From assembly GCA_013397455.1 (NCBI GenBank), contig VYZB01000095.1, forward strand, positions 988,446-1,052,445: 64,000 bases of DNA, given 5' to 3'. Positions 37,691 through 50,390 of the stretch are shown piece after piece. Position 1 is the stretch's first letter. Each line of letters begins with the position of its first letter. The stretch comes from Crotophaga sulcirostris. Its lineage: Eukaryota > Chordata > Aves > Cuculiformes > Crotophagidae. A program made the translations under genes and the position numbers. The notes under the pieces are model-generated. The model was not told the DNA's origin. It worked only from the letters and a program-made list of their open reading frames with translations, and did no database searches.

Positions 37691-38925
37691 GTGAGGGTTT
37701 CCAAACACTTCTCTACATCAGCCTACAATCCACCTCTGGGTTTACGGTGACTTTGCTACTGTTCAAGCCAAGGAAACTCTACTTCAAATAAGGTTCTAAA
37801 TTAAAATAAAATATTTTTGTTTATGATTGCAAAGAAGTAATACTAGCCCTACAGCATAAAGTCTTACCCTGCAAGGAGTGGAAGGGAGGAACTCAGGCAG
37901 TGATGCAGTAGTCACAGCCAGGGTGAGCAGAGGTCAGTGATCCAACTGACCTTACTGGCTTGCTTATCCAACTGGGACATCATTTGCATTCCAAAGCCAA
38001 AGAGGAGGGGAAAGAAACAGCTATAAAGAAAAAAGCACCTCTATTTTTCTCCAGCAGTACAGATAAAAATCACCTGATTTCAGGGGCGGACTCTCAAAGC
38101 TTTTTAGAAAGGGAAGATAACTACTTTTTGTTTTAAAGTGTGAGACTAGTGAAACAAAGTTGGAACTTTAAGTCAAAAACACACTGCTGAGTACAGTGCT
38201 GGACTGGGGTCCTAGCCTGCAGGTATTTTGAGGACTGTTCCTATGAAGAATTCATATACAGTTATTTTCAGGGAAGGGAATTCAGCTGCATCTTCACCAT
38301 TATCAGCTCTGTCTTCTGGTCGGTTGACAGGCAAACTCAAACCCTGGGGAAGGGAATGTGGATAGAACATTTTCTTATTTTGACATACAAAATATTGCAT
38401 TGTGCCACTATCTAGTAATGGAAAAAGAAAAGAAAAAAAGATTGTTGTGATATGTATGTGAATAAATCAGCATGCTTCTTCATCTCTTTGCAAACACACT
38501 AACTTTGACTGACATAGAGACACCCATTTTAATAAAGTGTTTGCCTCAGATAGTTCTCAAGCTTGCTTAAGTAGTACTTAATGGAAATAATGGGTATTAA
38601 TTTAGCCACTTAAATATACTCTTTAAAACTAGAGCAAGAAATGTGACTATGGATTTGCACTAGAAGAATTTAAGACACCAGCATTTGAGAAAAAGATGAG
38701 AGCTGAATTTTTCATATAACATTTTCTCTTTTGTGTCTATGCTAGTTACAAAAACATTTATACTTGGAATAATTGTTCTACTCTTTTTTTTTTTCTGTTA
38801 TGCAGAAACCTGCAGAAAGAGCAAAATAAAATAAACTGAGGTTTTGAAGAAATAGTCGAAATGACAGAATACAATTTATAGATATTTGCATGAATGAAAC
38901 TCATTTCATGGCCGAGAATTCATTT

Positions 38926-38943
38926 TCTTCTTTCTTTCTTTCC
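38926..38943 (+). repeat. Short TTTC-type pyrimidine repeat
   Basis: The run tcttctttctttctttcc is part of the pyrimidine tract in front of the candidate exon at 38975. Confidence 0.6.
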
Positions 38944-38974
38944 CATGTCACACCATTTCCCTCTTACGCTGCAG

Positions 38975-39114
38975 CTATGCTGATGTGCTTCACTTGCAAA
39001 ATGGTGCGACTATACAAGGAACATAGTACCAAACCCTAATCAAAGAATGTGTCAATTTGGAAGGATTCCACTTGGACAATGCTGTCTCACTATACCCCAA
39101 GCATTGTATCTGAT
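38975..39114 (+). ncRNA. Candidate non-coding exon (possible lncRNA or alternative exon)
   Basis: A long pyrimidine-rich tract (38922-38970) ending in gctgcag precedes 140 bases that close at a near-perfect donor (ctgat|gtaagtaag). Each forward frame has a stop, so it cannot be a simple coding exon. It lies 1.3 kb downstream of the candidate exon at 37553-37690 and could belong to the same transcription unit or an isoform. Confidence 0.27.
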
Positions 39115-42100
39115 GTAAGTAAGACTTTGGCTTTAAATTTTGCAGTGCAAACCTGTCTTTTTTAAAATAAATTTATGGCAATGCATTGTCTAGAACTCTA
39201 GCTTCCTGGTGATGTACCTGATTTAATATGTCATGTTTTAATAGGCAAGCCATTTACCTATTTCAATATGAACTCTGTCTACCATGTAATGTATTTATTT
39301 CAACACAGTCTAAGGCATCTCTTGCCCAGGATATATGTTTCAATTACATTTCAGTGCAAAACACATCCACTGCAAGAATCTTCATACTCCAGGATCTTGA
39401 GTAATGAAACATTTTAAGTGCTGGAGAGCCCAGTAGTGAAATCTTTATTCAGGCAATCTCCCACAAAGGCAACCATTTCTCTCAGCAACTTTGATCAATA
39501 TCCCAATATGCCAGACCAAAAAGCTTTAACAGGAATGTGGATTCCTTCTTTTTCTATCAATAAAATATGTAATTAATTGAAAAATGAAAACTTGATTAAT
39601 TTGTGTTTGATATTTTTTCATTCAAAGTCTATTAGCCATGTATTCGGATGCATATGGATCTGGCCCTCATCTGGCCCGAAGAAGGGAAGCTCCAGTAAGC
39701 CTTATAAAAGGAGATTGAATGTAAGCTGTAGAAAGCAGAAACGTTTGGAAAATTAAATAGCTCATGTGTACTGACTGGTGGATTTACTTTATATATACCA
39801 AGTAGCTCTAGTGCAAGTGCTATGTTAATTAAACCAGAAGACTCTAACATCCATCTATCCTAAGAAGTGATAGCGCCATGCAACCTTGGCTTGCTTGGAC
39901 ACTGAGGACTCGCGAGGTCTCCCCACAGCAGGAGCCATTCAAGCTGGTCCCAGGTCTATCCCAGCACTGCTCCTGGGGACAGGAACAGCCAACAAAACTC
40001 AAAACTGGAGGAGTCAAACACAAAATAACGGCTTGATTTTCTACCCTCTTACACCAGTTTTATGCCAGTGTAAATCCGTGGATGGCTCTACAACAGCAAA
40101 AGCTGGGGCGGAGGAGGGGAAAGCATGGAAAAGACTTAAGGATTCAAACAACTTATACTGTGTCACATCCTGAGCTGGCATTAGAGACTCAGATTGAGAC
40201 AGTGTACTGCATTAATGTCAGGAAGAAACCCTTTATCACCATAACCTATTAGTGAAGCTGCTAAATCTGAAGCCTCCCAAAGCTGAGAATAAACACGTGT
40301 TTTAATTTGATTTTTTCCTGCTGCTGCAATTAATCTGAAAGGCTTTATAAGTAACTATTTAAAAAGTTGCAAATTGCTGTGCTGCATTCTTGGTATGGCT
40401 GTTGAATTTTGTTCACAAAAATTGTTTCATACTAGAGTTCAATCTTGAACCAAGTGAAAATAATCTACTAAAGACAGGAAATAGATACAGATATACGAGA
40501 TTTATATGCTTTCCATATTAACAAATCTTCTATTATAAATCCCTATTAATCAGACATTCCATCAATATAAAGTTTTCCATTAAATTTGAAGAGGAACTCT
40601 AGTGAGTGTAATCATAGTGGTTGTTTAATACTGTGCCATGATGCCAACATTTCCATCTCATCTATCTATCTGCACTGCTTTTATCCTACTGAGCTCGTCA
40701 CCAGAGTAGCTGAACAGCTCAGTGACAGAGTAGAAAATTCTCCTGAATATCTAGAGGGAAAAAAAATCCACCTCTCTGACTTTCATCAGTTTTAAAGCAG
40801 AGGCAGGAACAGCAGAATCATGAATTACAGGTTTCAGTACAGATGTTTACGGTTTTTCTGAGCTCACAGCGCACCAGTTTAAAAAATCCCTCAAAAGTAG
40901 GAATATAGCTTCTTCACACTTTTGATTTTTCAGGTGACATTGGGACACTTCATAGGAACAGAAATGAAAAGCTGCAGTGCCCGGGGTGAGGCGCAAATGG
41001 AAAAAGTGAGATTTTTTTTTAAGTGTTTTTATGCGTTGTATACTTTTTTTATTGCCCATTATCAATACAGGAGAGGAGGGAAGAAGATAAAACAAGCTAA
41101 AGAGACAAAAGGAAAGGACCGAGTAATTCAGAACTCATAATGAAGCACTACGGAAGAAAAAACATTTTTATTTTAAAGAAAACGTTATACAGTCCTTTTA
41201 GAATGAAATAGTAGATATTGAGTTGGATTAGATATCAGAGAGAAAATGAAATGGAACAGCATAGGGGAGAGAGATGGTTAACTCACTTAGCTTCATTGGC
41301 AAGAAGTCAATGAGAAGGAGAAAGGTTCCTCGGGGATCATTAGGCTCCTGGACAGTTGCTGTTCCCTTGATTACAGGGGATGTTAAGCGAAATGTGGAAG
41401 CGGGATGGAAGCTTCTCCACTTGAGACATCTGAGACTGGCAACTTCAACAAGGCTCCCATTACACGTTTCTTTTTCCAAAAAACCAACACTGATATTTTT
41501 CATTTCTTTATCATCTCAAGTAATTTTGTTGGTGTCCTGCTGGTGGATTTTTGTCCTGTTCACTCTTGTTTGTTCCAGAAAAAACATCCAGGGTTTGATT
41601 CTCTCCTCTGCTTTGGCATCTTCTGCTTCCTGTGACAAAGCACATTTCCAAAGAAGCTGGATTTGTCTTTCTTTCACCTCAGAAAGAGATGAAAGCAGTG
41701 AAACATTGCATCTTTGGGAAACAAAACAATAGCTTGTGTTCTCATAGTCTTCAGTGAGATTTATAGTGCGTTTTTAGTATCACTGCTTTACAGCACAGTC
41801 CAGGAAGGATCTTTTACACTACATATTGTATTCCTAGTATAGCTGGTACTCTAACCCAGTAGATTGTCAGGGTTGCAAAGAATGTTGCCAGTCATAAACA
41901 TCTTCCATGTCAACCCATTCCACTTTGTCTGTATTGTGCCAGCCCCCTTTTCCAATTGTACTTTCCAGCCCTGGGTCACCAGTTTCCTCTCTAAGACTGG
42001 TGACGGTGACAATAGGCCAGAAGGTTTAACACATAGTGCAGACTTTGCAGGTGAAGTGGAGAACAAAAAACTTCCTGGGGATTTTCTGGGGTTGGAGGAA

Positions 42101-43501
42101 CATCTGAGGCAGCAGACAAGGTTGCTTATGGGTGACTGTATTTTTACGTGATCCAGAGCTGGAGGCCTGTTGCACAGTCCCAGAGAGGTGAGCATCCCCA
42201 TTGTTAGATGAAATATAAACAGTCAGATAGATGAAGTGGAAAATACAGCAGACACAGTGAAAGGTTCAGAATCAATTTATTTTCCACTGCAGAAGACGAT
42301 CACATATGCCTGGCTCACCTCAGTGCCATGCCCCACCACTCATGAGCTGCAGGCTCACCCTTCAGTAGTGAAAGCTACTTATTTTGTCCACGTTGAGTTT
42401 ATGCATTCTGTCTGTGTACAACTGTGGACAGACAAGGAGAGATACCGGGAGACACATAAACCATTATTATGTCCTCTCTGTTAATGTTTTAGCGTGGCTA
42501 ATCTTGACTGTCTGATCTAATTCCACGGTTTTCTCCATCCAGCATAACTGCAGTAATGCAAATGGATTTTGAGAGAAAAGAGATCCAGGAGGAGACAGAG
42601 TTGAATAGCAAAGAAGAGTCTAACATTTTCCTACAAGAGGAGAATAAAATCTTTACCCTTTCTATACATTTATCTCTTCCTCCTGTGCCAGTTCCGTGTC
42701 TTTCTGCAGACTGACGTGCAGACAATGAGGTTTCTTTGCAGGAAAGTATAATATTTCTTCTCAGAATGACTCATGTGCTTCAAGTTAGATATGTTCTTAA
42801 AGGCATCCTTGACTCATGACCCAAGATATCATTTGTCAATGAAAACCTCTCTCCCTCTATTTCTCTTTTGGAGCTAGTAAGGCTGTGCATTTACACAGCA
42901 AATTCAATACATCTCAAAAACCCAGTTCTGCGGGCGGTACATTATTTCCTGTCTTTCAAAGGCTTTTTAGACTAGAATACAATAAATTGTCTTTTAACAA
43001 GAACTTCCCAAAAAGTAAGAAAAGTCAGTATAGTGTAGAATTTACTATTAACATGTTAAACAACTGAGCTGAAACCCATGTTCCTCTCATGAGCTGTACT
43101 TTCAACAGGGAAAATGTGTGTTCTTAAATCATGAGGCAACGAACAGAAAGTTAAATCACAGTGACAGCAAAATGTAGTTTAATTCAAAGTTAGCAGGTCA
43201 AGAAGGGCTATGAAGGATCTTCACATTTACCTCAAGCTATTAATTCAGTTAAAAACTACTCGCTGCTTCAGTCCTCAATGATTTTATTTTTCATGTTTTT
43301 ACTTGTTAGCTCACACAAATGAAGAAAGGATTTTTTTTTCTCTGAGATATAACTTCCAATTGACTTGTCTAATGTAATGGCTTGGATTGTATTAGAAAAT
43401 GTCCATGTTCCAGTTCCACAGCCAGATGTCTAGAAAAAAAGCCACAATTTATGTACGCATACATTTCTCCTTCCCTCTTTCTCTCTGTGTACCTCTTGCA
43501 G
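39115..43501. other. Non-coding stretch; holds the longest open frame of the window
   Basis: The plus-strand frame at 41274-41732 (152 codons) is the longest in the window. It starts at an ATG with G at -3 and +4 and has one hydrophobic stretch near residues 71-101. The opposite strand is also open for 91 codons at 41503-41228. I see no homology, promoter or splice support and treat both as chance. A strong acceptor ends at 41578 inside it. Confidence 0.5.
40031..40085. repeat. Ancient palindromic repeat fragment
   Basis: The phrase gattttctaccctcttacac followed by cagttttatgccagtgtaaa is characteristic of the same palindromic family, showing one arm and part of the centre. The other arm is lost or too diverged to see. 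The surrounding block (39890-40170) is open in one plus-strand frame for about 95 codons, which I take as chance because the repeat lies inside it. Confidence 0.5.
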
Positions 43502-43730
43502 TTCCCACGCAAGTGATGCAGAGTTGTGGCTGGCTGCATCTCCACCGCTTCCACCCTATGGATACTGTAAGCCCTCCGTGACACACTGCCTTCAGCATCC
43601 GTGAAGATTCATAGCAAGTGCCAGCATCTGTCCCTTGAGCTCCCCAGAGAACAATGAAGCAAATAATTTCTTTAATTATTTATCAAGGGCTGCTTCCTCA
43701 GTCAATAAATTTGTTTTGCTGTCTCCTGGA
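43502..43730 (+). CDS. Candidate terminal exon with stop codon and poly(A) signal
   Basis: A very strong 3' splice site (an almost unbroken pyrimidine run from 43467 ending ctcttgcag) begins this segment. In the phase compatible with the exon ending at 37690 it reads PTQVMQSCGWLHLHRFHPMD, then TVSPP and a stop at 43579-43581. A canonical AATAAA lies at 43704-43709 and is followed directly by a T/GT-rich stretch (ttgttttgctgtct), a good poly(A) site arrangement. Joined to the exons at 29324 (from its ATG at 29338) and 37553, the frame is 432 bases including the stop (143 residues, ten cysteines). Alternatively a donor at 43567 (act|gtaagc) would make it a 65-base internal exon splicing to 44334. 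The product is unknown. Confidence 0.27.
43704..43709 (+). terminator. Candidate poly(A) signal AATAAA
   Basis: Canonical hexamer followed within 20 bases by a GT/T-rich element, placed 122 bases after the stop of the candidate terminal exon. Many AATAAA strings in this AT-rich window lack such context. Confidence 0.3.
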
Positions 43731-44333
43731 GGCCTGAATTTCTACTATATTAGGGTCTTTTTCCACATGCATTTGAAACATGTTTTATTATTCATATTAA
43801 TATCTACTGCAAGCTTCCTTTCTTTTTCTACTTTTCTTTTTATCGTATTTTTTACGTAATTATTTTATTTTATTCTGTAAGCCTTTTGTTGTTTTTTTTT
43901 CCCATGCTTGATTTTTTTATGAGACGTGACTTGACCTTCAATTAACCTTTTAACCACAATTTTTGTTTGCTTCCTTCCCTCCTCTTTACATTGGTAAAAA
44001 CTTTGCATATGTATTAATTTAATTGACCACTGGGTCATTTGATTCCCTATCTATTGTCAGAATTTGACTTGAGGGAGAACTGGACTATTCTTTTGACTTC
44101 TCCAAATAAGCACATTTGCAATTTTGTAATGAACTATTTTAATCAACAGCTGTGAAATGGCCAATAAAACAAATTTACATTCAGGGCTTATGCAGTGGGA
44201 ATGAAGACTCATGAATTAAAAAAACCAAATAAAAATCCTTCTTGCCTTACTGAAGTGGTGCCTGGTTTTGGCTAAACTTGACAACTGCTAGTAGGCAAAA
44301 AGACCTTGTATTTTTTTCCCTCCTTTTTGGCAG

Positions 44334-44442
44334 CCATAGAAAAGAAGAATCAAGCTGACCCCAAACAGATGCCTTACAAATTGCTTGGCTACTTTAAAAA
44401 AGTGGAGGGAGTTAATTATTCTTGTTAACAATTAGGAATAAA
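44334..44442 (+). CDS. Alternative candidate terminal exon with nearby AATAAA
   Basis: The acceptor tttttttccctcctttttggcag is excellent. Two bases complete a codon, then the frame begins IEKKNQADPKQMPYKLLGYF and reaches a stop at 44426-44428. AATAAA at 44437-44442 follows the stop almost directly, with a G/GT-rich stretch downstream. The phase fits the 65-base reading of 43502-43566 (one base left over plus cc gives a serine codon). Thirty-one open codons are easily produced by chance, so the splice site and poly(A) signal are the main support. The peptide is not recognised. Confidence 0.2.
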
Positions 44443-44609
44443 ACTGAGGCAGGAGTCAGGAGTTGGAGGGAGTTGGTTTAAGGGGAAGAGCAGAAGGTAC
44501 TGAAGTAATTTCTATTTTTTAACCTATCCAGGGTCTGGTCCCTAACAATCCTTAATCACAGCCATTGTCTTATTATATAAAGACTTACTTTTTTCAGGTG
44601 CAGTGATAT

Positions 44610-44645
44610 AAGCTTGCACTTAAGCATATTTAACTTGGAAACGAG
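44610..44645. repeat. Possible fragment of the 'cttaagcacatgctta' repeat
   Basis: The string tgcacttaagcatatttaac resembles one arm of the repeat at 10316-10372. No partner arm was found. Confidence 0.2.
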
Positions 44646-47600
44646 TCTGAAAAATGTCACGTGTATCCCCAGCCCTCCATGCAACATTACAGTACTTTCT
44701 ATATACTTAATCCCAGCAGGGTGTGCCTTTTAATATAAAATGATAATTCAGTAGGGATTCTTCTTTGCAAGTGTCATTCTTATTTTTTTTATCTCTACTT
44801 CCATATGCAGTTTATAGACTTCATTCCTTTGCCTCAGAATTTTGTGCTGAAATATGAAGGCAGCCAAATCCAAGACAGACGCAAGAGAAAAATGAAATTA
44901 AGTAAATGTTACAGAAAGAATATAGCTTTCTCTTTTATGCCTATACAAAAAATAGTGAAATATTAATTGCACCTTTAAAAATAATGTGATCTGTTCTAAT
45001 ACAGATGATAGTTTCAATTATATTGATGTCTGATGTTGTTAATAGAATTTCAACATTTTTCAGTTGGTGAAATTTTATCTTTCATACCTTATTTGATTTG
45101 AATATGCATAAATCTTATTTTCAAATGTAAAGGTGAGAAAGAAAATGAACTGTCTGTGATTCTGTGTGGTGAAAAAATGTCACTAGGGAAAGAAAATAAG
45201 TGGAAATAAGACAGTTTAGAGTAGGGCAGGCAAGTCATTATACTCTGTGGGTACAGGGCGTAACCTTCATGAATGTAGCAATCTGTGACTGGCTTATTTT
45301 TTAATGTTTAACCAAAACCATTAAATATCTTTAAAGGCATAGTAAATTCAGGACAGTTTAAGTTTACCTTTGGTTTGTGTTTTGTTTTGTGTTTGTGTAC
45401 ACTTTATAAAGTGTAATGGAAGGTCTAGAAACTTTTTTACTCTTAATTAGCAAATCACTGTGCTAGATTATTTTAAATTATTTCCCTCTTTTTTTACTAG
45501 ATAAACCCTGGCTTGGAAGAGACTGTCTATGAACAAACTTTGCTGAGTCATAATACTTTCTGGAGCACATCTGTCACTGCCTTTATGGAAAAACAGGCAA
45601 GAGTATATGCACAATTCTTCATTATTTCCATATATTCATAAACTACCAACATTTAAGGAGTTTATGGGTACTGTTACACAAGATTCCTGACGTATGCTTT
45701 AAAGCAGTGTACTTGCAATGAGTAGAAAAATTTGCTTTTACTCAGAATACCAACAGTAAGGGTTCTTTCACATTATTTTGAATCATTACTTCACAAACCT
45801 TCCTCCCTTCCTCTCCCCCTCAAAAAAGATAAAAAGTCTCCACTGTTAATTCATAAAGAAGAACTGGGGAGGAGAGTGCTTGCCAAGGCAGAGTTTTTCC
45901 CAGCCAGCATCTCATACCTTCTTGAGTGATCTTTGTCAAGCCCTGAAAGATCTGTGCATAAACACTCACAAAACTGCACTGAATCCTCCAGAAAGTTCAC
46001 CTTTCCCACACTACAAACAAAACTCCAAGAGTATGCTCATTTGCAAACATTTAATGCAATCACTACACAGGAATCTTGTGCTCACCAATCTATTTGAAAA
46101 CACAGGATACTGATAACTATTTAATACATGGATTGCTTAAGTTCTTTTTCCAATCAAAATTTCTTTAGTCAGAGTACAAATCAGAAATACCTTGACACAT
46201 AAAATGTTATAACGGCACAAAGAAGCAGTACTAATTATTTTATGATAATCTCTAAAAAAAATTCAGCAACAAATAAATATATGGCATTCTTTTGATTATT
46301 GACAAAATGTAACATGAAATATGTCAAGTTCTCAACAGATAAAATGTCGTATCGTTTTCTACTGTAATGGACATGTAATTGAACCTTATTGAAGTATAAA
46401 GGATAAAGTAGATTTGAAAACAGCATTTGAGCCTTTTTTCTCCCTATAATGTGTTTCAACTTGGCATGACAACAAATTAGGAATTCTAACTGGCTGCATT
46501 TCAAACTGACATCTTGGGCCTTTTAATTCTAGATTGAAAGCTGATGCTGATGGAAAGCCTTTTACTGAATTAAAATATTTTGGAACGAGTAGTTGGTTAG
46601 GAATTAAGACAATCAAAACACTGATCTCAGGATGACTTTACAGTTTCAGAGCAAAGATTTTATCATTAGCTGAAACAATGAGAGTTTCCTCTTTCACTTC
46701 TCATTATGTATCATCAGGTTCATTTTTATGATTTTACATACATTATGTACATTGCATTTCATTAAATAGTCTATGTTTATATTATCCACAACATATAATG
46801 TTTTTTAAATGTTTGAAACTTCATCTTAAAGGAAACTCAAGTGCAAAACACCGTAATTGTTGAAATTGAATTGAAGTAAGCAATTATTTAATATTGGGCT
46901 AAAAATTTGGGAGACTTAAAAACCTTAAATTTTGACTTTGTTTTCTTGTTGAACATTTCTTTACAATATTAGCAGGCAACCATTATTTATGTAAGTGAAA
47001 TACACTTAAATACAGTGTATTTCAAGGAGGCTTACCAAGAGGTTTTACGGTACATACTTAGTTCAGCTTTCCTGCTCACTTGTCTGGTCACTTTATCACT
47101 TTTCATTACTTATAAACAGACCTTAATAACAGACTCTGTTTAATTTTTCAAATTCCTTTTAAATCACATTCCTAAGTATTAGGCCAAGTGTAGAACAGAT
47201 GCTGCTGAGATCAGAAGTTAAATGACACCTTGCCACAGCCCTCACTGAGAGCAGGGGGGTCTGCATTTTAACACGCTTTCTGCACTCCCACAACAGAGGC
47301 TGGCAAGCCTATGCTTAAGAATTGATCACTTGGGCACTATCTAGCCCAAGATTTAAAGACTGGTAACAGTTTAAGGAGCAGACAGATTTTTATGTGTGTT
47401 AAGCTGTTCACATTAAAGTACCTCGTGCCCAGGAGACGTTTCCAGTAGGTTTGCTTCACATATTCTACTGCAACCTTTTGCCCTAGCTTACACAAGACTT
47501 TAGCAGGTATATAACTCTTGAGCATCTCATGTGAGACTGTTCTTCCCTTAGCACTACTTGCTTTATTTTCCTGTATATTCTGCTTTGCTAAAGATGCTCA

Positions 47601-50339
47601 AAATAGGCTCAAATAGCTCCGATTATGTGGAACACAATGCAATATGTCAGTATAGCACAACAAGGGTGAACAGGTGACTGGCACATAGAAGTAACAGATC
47701 AGAGTTTTACAAGCTAACCAAAGTAATTTTACAATTGCCTCAACATGTAAAAGAACAGGCAAGTTTTCTTGGGGTTTTTTTTTTTAGTTTCTTCCGTTAT
47801 ATTCTAGTAACAGATTCTTATTTTCACTCCCCAGATTTCCTCAGGGAAACATCTTTTCCCATCAACTGGTTTACAGAGGTATGACCCTATTTTTTTTTTA
47901 ACTCTTTTACTTTATCATCATCATTTTGAGGACTTGATTCCAGACCATAGCTGTCAAAGGATTTGCCTTTTTTGCCCTTCCCTTCATAATAACTTTCATA
48001 ATAACTTATAATACACTGCCAGTACATGAACTTTTTCATGGGAGCCAGATTAAGATGAATTTTTCCCCCAAGATCACTTTTCTTTCTAGTATCTCTTGTT
48101 TTTTTTTTGTTTTAAATGGAGCTATGCACAATGGATGAAACATATGTCAAGTAGTTTGGAGATGTTTGGTTTAGAAACCACAGTTAACCCAGAGATTGTA
48201 AAATATAGTGTGCTCTGAAATGTTCATTAATTATTCTGGTTTGGAACTTCATATTTTCATATTTTACACATTTCTATACTTTTGGGAAGTATTAGAAAAC
48301 TGGAAGTGTTAGGTACCTTTCAGAGCAAGCTGCCTGCTTGTCTTATGAGCAATTGCAATAAGATGCAACTTCATAGGACGCTAAAGCAATTTGGGTTATC
48401 ACCATAACATCCCTTAAACACAAAACTCACACAGTGAACTCTTCCAGGCTATCTTGATAAAATGTCATGTTGATCCTACTGTTCACTAAACAAGTGCTGC
48501 TGTGCCACCCATTTTCCTCAGAGAAAGATCCTTCCTGTCCATGCTCTCCACGTGACTCCTTCAACCAAGGAGTCAGCACAGCAAAGGACGCAGCAGCCCT
48601 TCAGACACATAATCCTGGATTCTCTTCAGCTGCTACCTTTGCTTGCATTAAAGTCATAACAAATCATATCAGCTATTAAAATATTCTGCAGAACGACATG
48701 GATTGAACTAACGACAAAGCAATCACAGTCATCTGCTTCCTTGCAATCAGTCTAAGCCATGGCTGGTTGCTCATAATGTTACGGCATATTGAAGGCCATA
48801 ACTTTCTTCCCCTCTCTCTATCAAACACAAGCTCTTTTTTCTATTGAGTGTCCTTCTACAGAAACCTTTCTGCTTTTCAAACGGGCAAGACTACTGGATT
48901 ACATTTTTTGACAAGACAGATGAGACTACTTTTCACATGAGACCAAGGAAAGTAATGAGCTGTAATCTTTGAGCTGGAAGATATCTATCTTTTTTAATTA
49001 CAGGTAGATTATTTCTATATTAGCCCCTACGGCAAATGGCAGTGCTGCATAGGTTTCTCAAAGCAGAGCTGCCTCAAGAGAAAGAGATTGTAAGAGTTTG
49101 GAACCTTGGCAGAAAAAAAGGATTTTCAAATTTGAGTCTATTTTGAATTTTATAAGTCCATGCTGTTTAAGTTATTCCGCAAGCAGGTATTTTGACACTG
49201 TTGTTCACTACAGGTAATAAGATATTGCCATTACATCAGTGAGTAGGTTATTAGATGGCCCCTACTAACATTTGTGCTTTAGTCTGACATGACTCCACTG
49301 TCTTTGTCAAAGGAAGTTGCAGACCTCACATAAGTTAGAACAATTTAAACTCATCTAACCAAAAGATCTGTTTGCATACATATTTTTAAATACAAAATCC
49401 CTTTACCTTTACAGGAAAATCCCCAAATCCTAGTTGACTTATAGAGAAAAAAACCTAGGATCCAGGAAAACTGTAACTTGAAAGTTATTGGAGAAGATCT
49501 ATAACAAAATATTATTGTTTGGAGCCAAATTATGCCACCATTCTGTTAATAATGGCTTTCCTCTTTTTTTCTTTTAAATGGAAGTTTATGCCTTGTGAAC
49601 GGTACTTATTTTGTATGGAAAACAACTAGAAAATGTAAAGGTTCCCTGGGAAGCTCAAGGTGAAATTTCACACAACCCTACTTTTTTTAAGCTTATTTCT
49701 CAGTGCTCTGTTGAAAGCACTTCCAGGACTGAATCCATATTGAAACTCACTGAACCAAAAGAATGAGTGTGGCTGCCTGGAAGGGATGTAGAATGGCATA
49801 GAGACTTCTACAACTTGAGAAAATAGCAAAGGTAAAGATAACAACTTAGTGAGAAGGGAATGGGAAGACTTCAAGATAAAACCAAGGAAAAGTAAAAGGG
49901 AATTAGGTAAAGAGACAAAGAGAAGTCTAAAAGAAACTTAAAAATTAATTTAGGGAGGAAGTGCATGATGGAAGACGTCATTGGCATGCCTCCTCACTTA
50001 TTGAATTGAGCACTCTACACCTGGAAATTATTATTATGTGAGCATTCATAAACAAAACTGAAGAGCAGGAATCTCTAACAAAGTGAACTCATGCAAAAGG
50101 AAGCCTTTAACAAGCCTCACTTTTCTGTATTGCACCTCACAGGTTATATAACTTTACCTTTAATGGATATTCTCAACTGGAGTCCTATTTGTGAACTGGA
50201 GGGAATGCTATTAGTATGCTAATCAGTTCTGCAGAGTAAATTGGTTGTACGAGTGGGGTTCTAGGGAAAGGTACAAGAGGGGAATATTTTTTAATTAGCA
50301 CACTATGAAGTCTATTCTCCCCTAGAAGCCTCTGCATAT

Positions 50340-50390
50340 CCCCTATTGACATTAATTTCATCCACACAACTTCTATTGAAATCAAGGGGG
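50340..50390. repeat. Ancient palindromic repeat fragment (probable)
   Basis: The text cccctattgacattaattt pairs imperfectly with ttctattgaaatcaaggggg across a short spacer (catccacacaac). Both halves carry the 'attgaaatcaa' core typical of this repeat type. It is shorter and more diverged than the other copies. Confidence 0.4.

Noticed and set aside
39886..40173. Plus-strand 95-codon frame in slightly GC-richer DNA
   Set aside because: It runs straight through a recognisable palindromic repeat fragment (40031-40085), so it is most likely incidental.
41274..41732. Longest open frame of the window (152 codons) with one hydrophobic segment
   Set aside because: No recognisable domain or promoter, the opposite strand is also open, and a frame of this size is expected once by chance in 64 kb searched in six frames.
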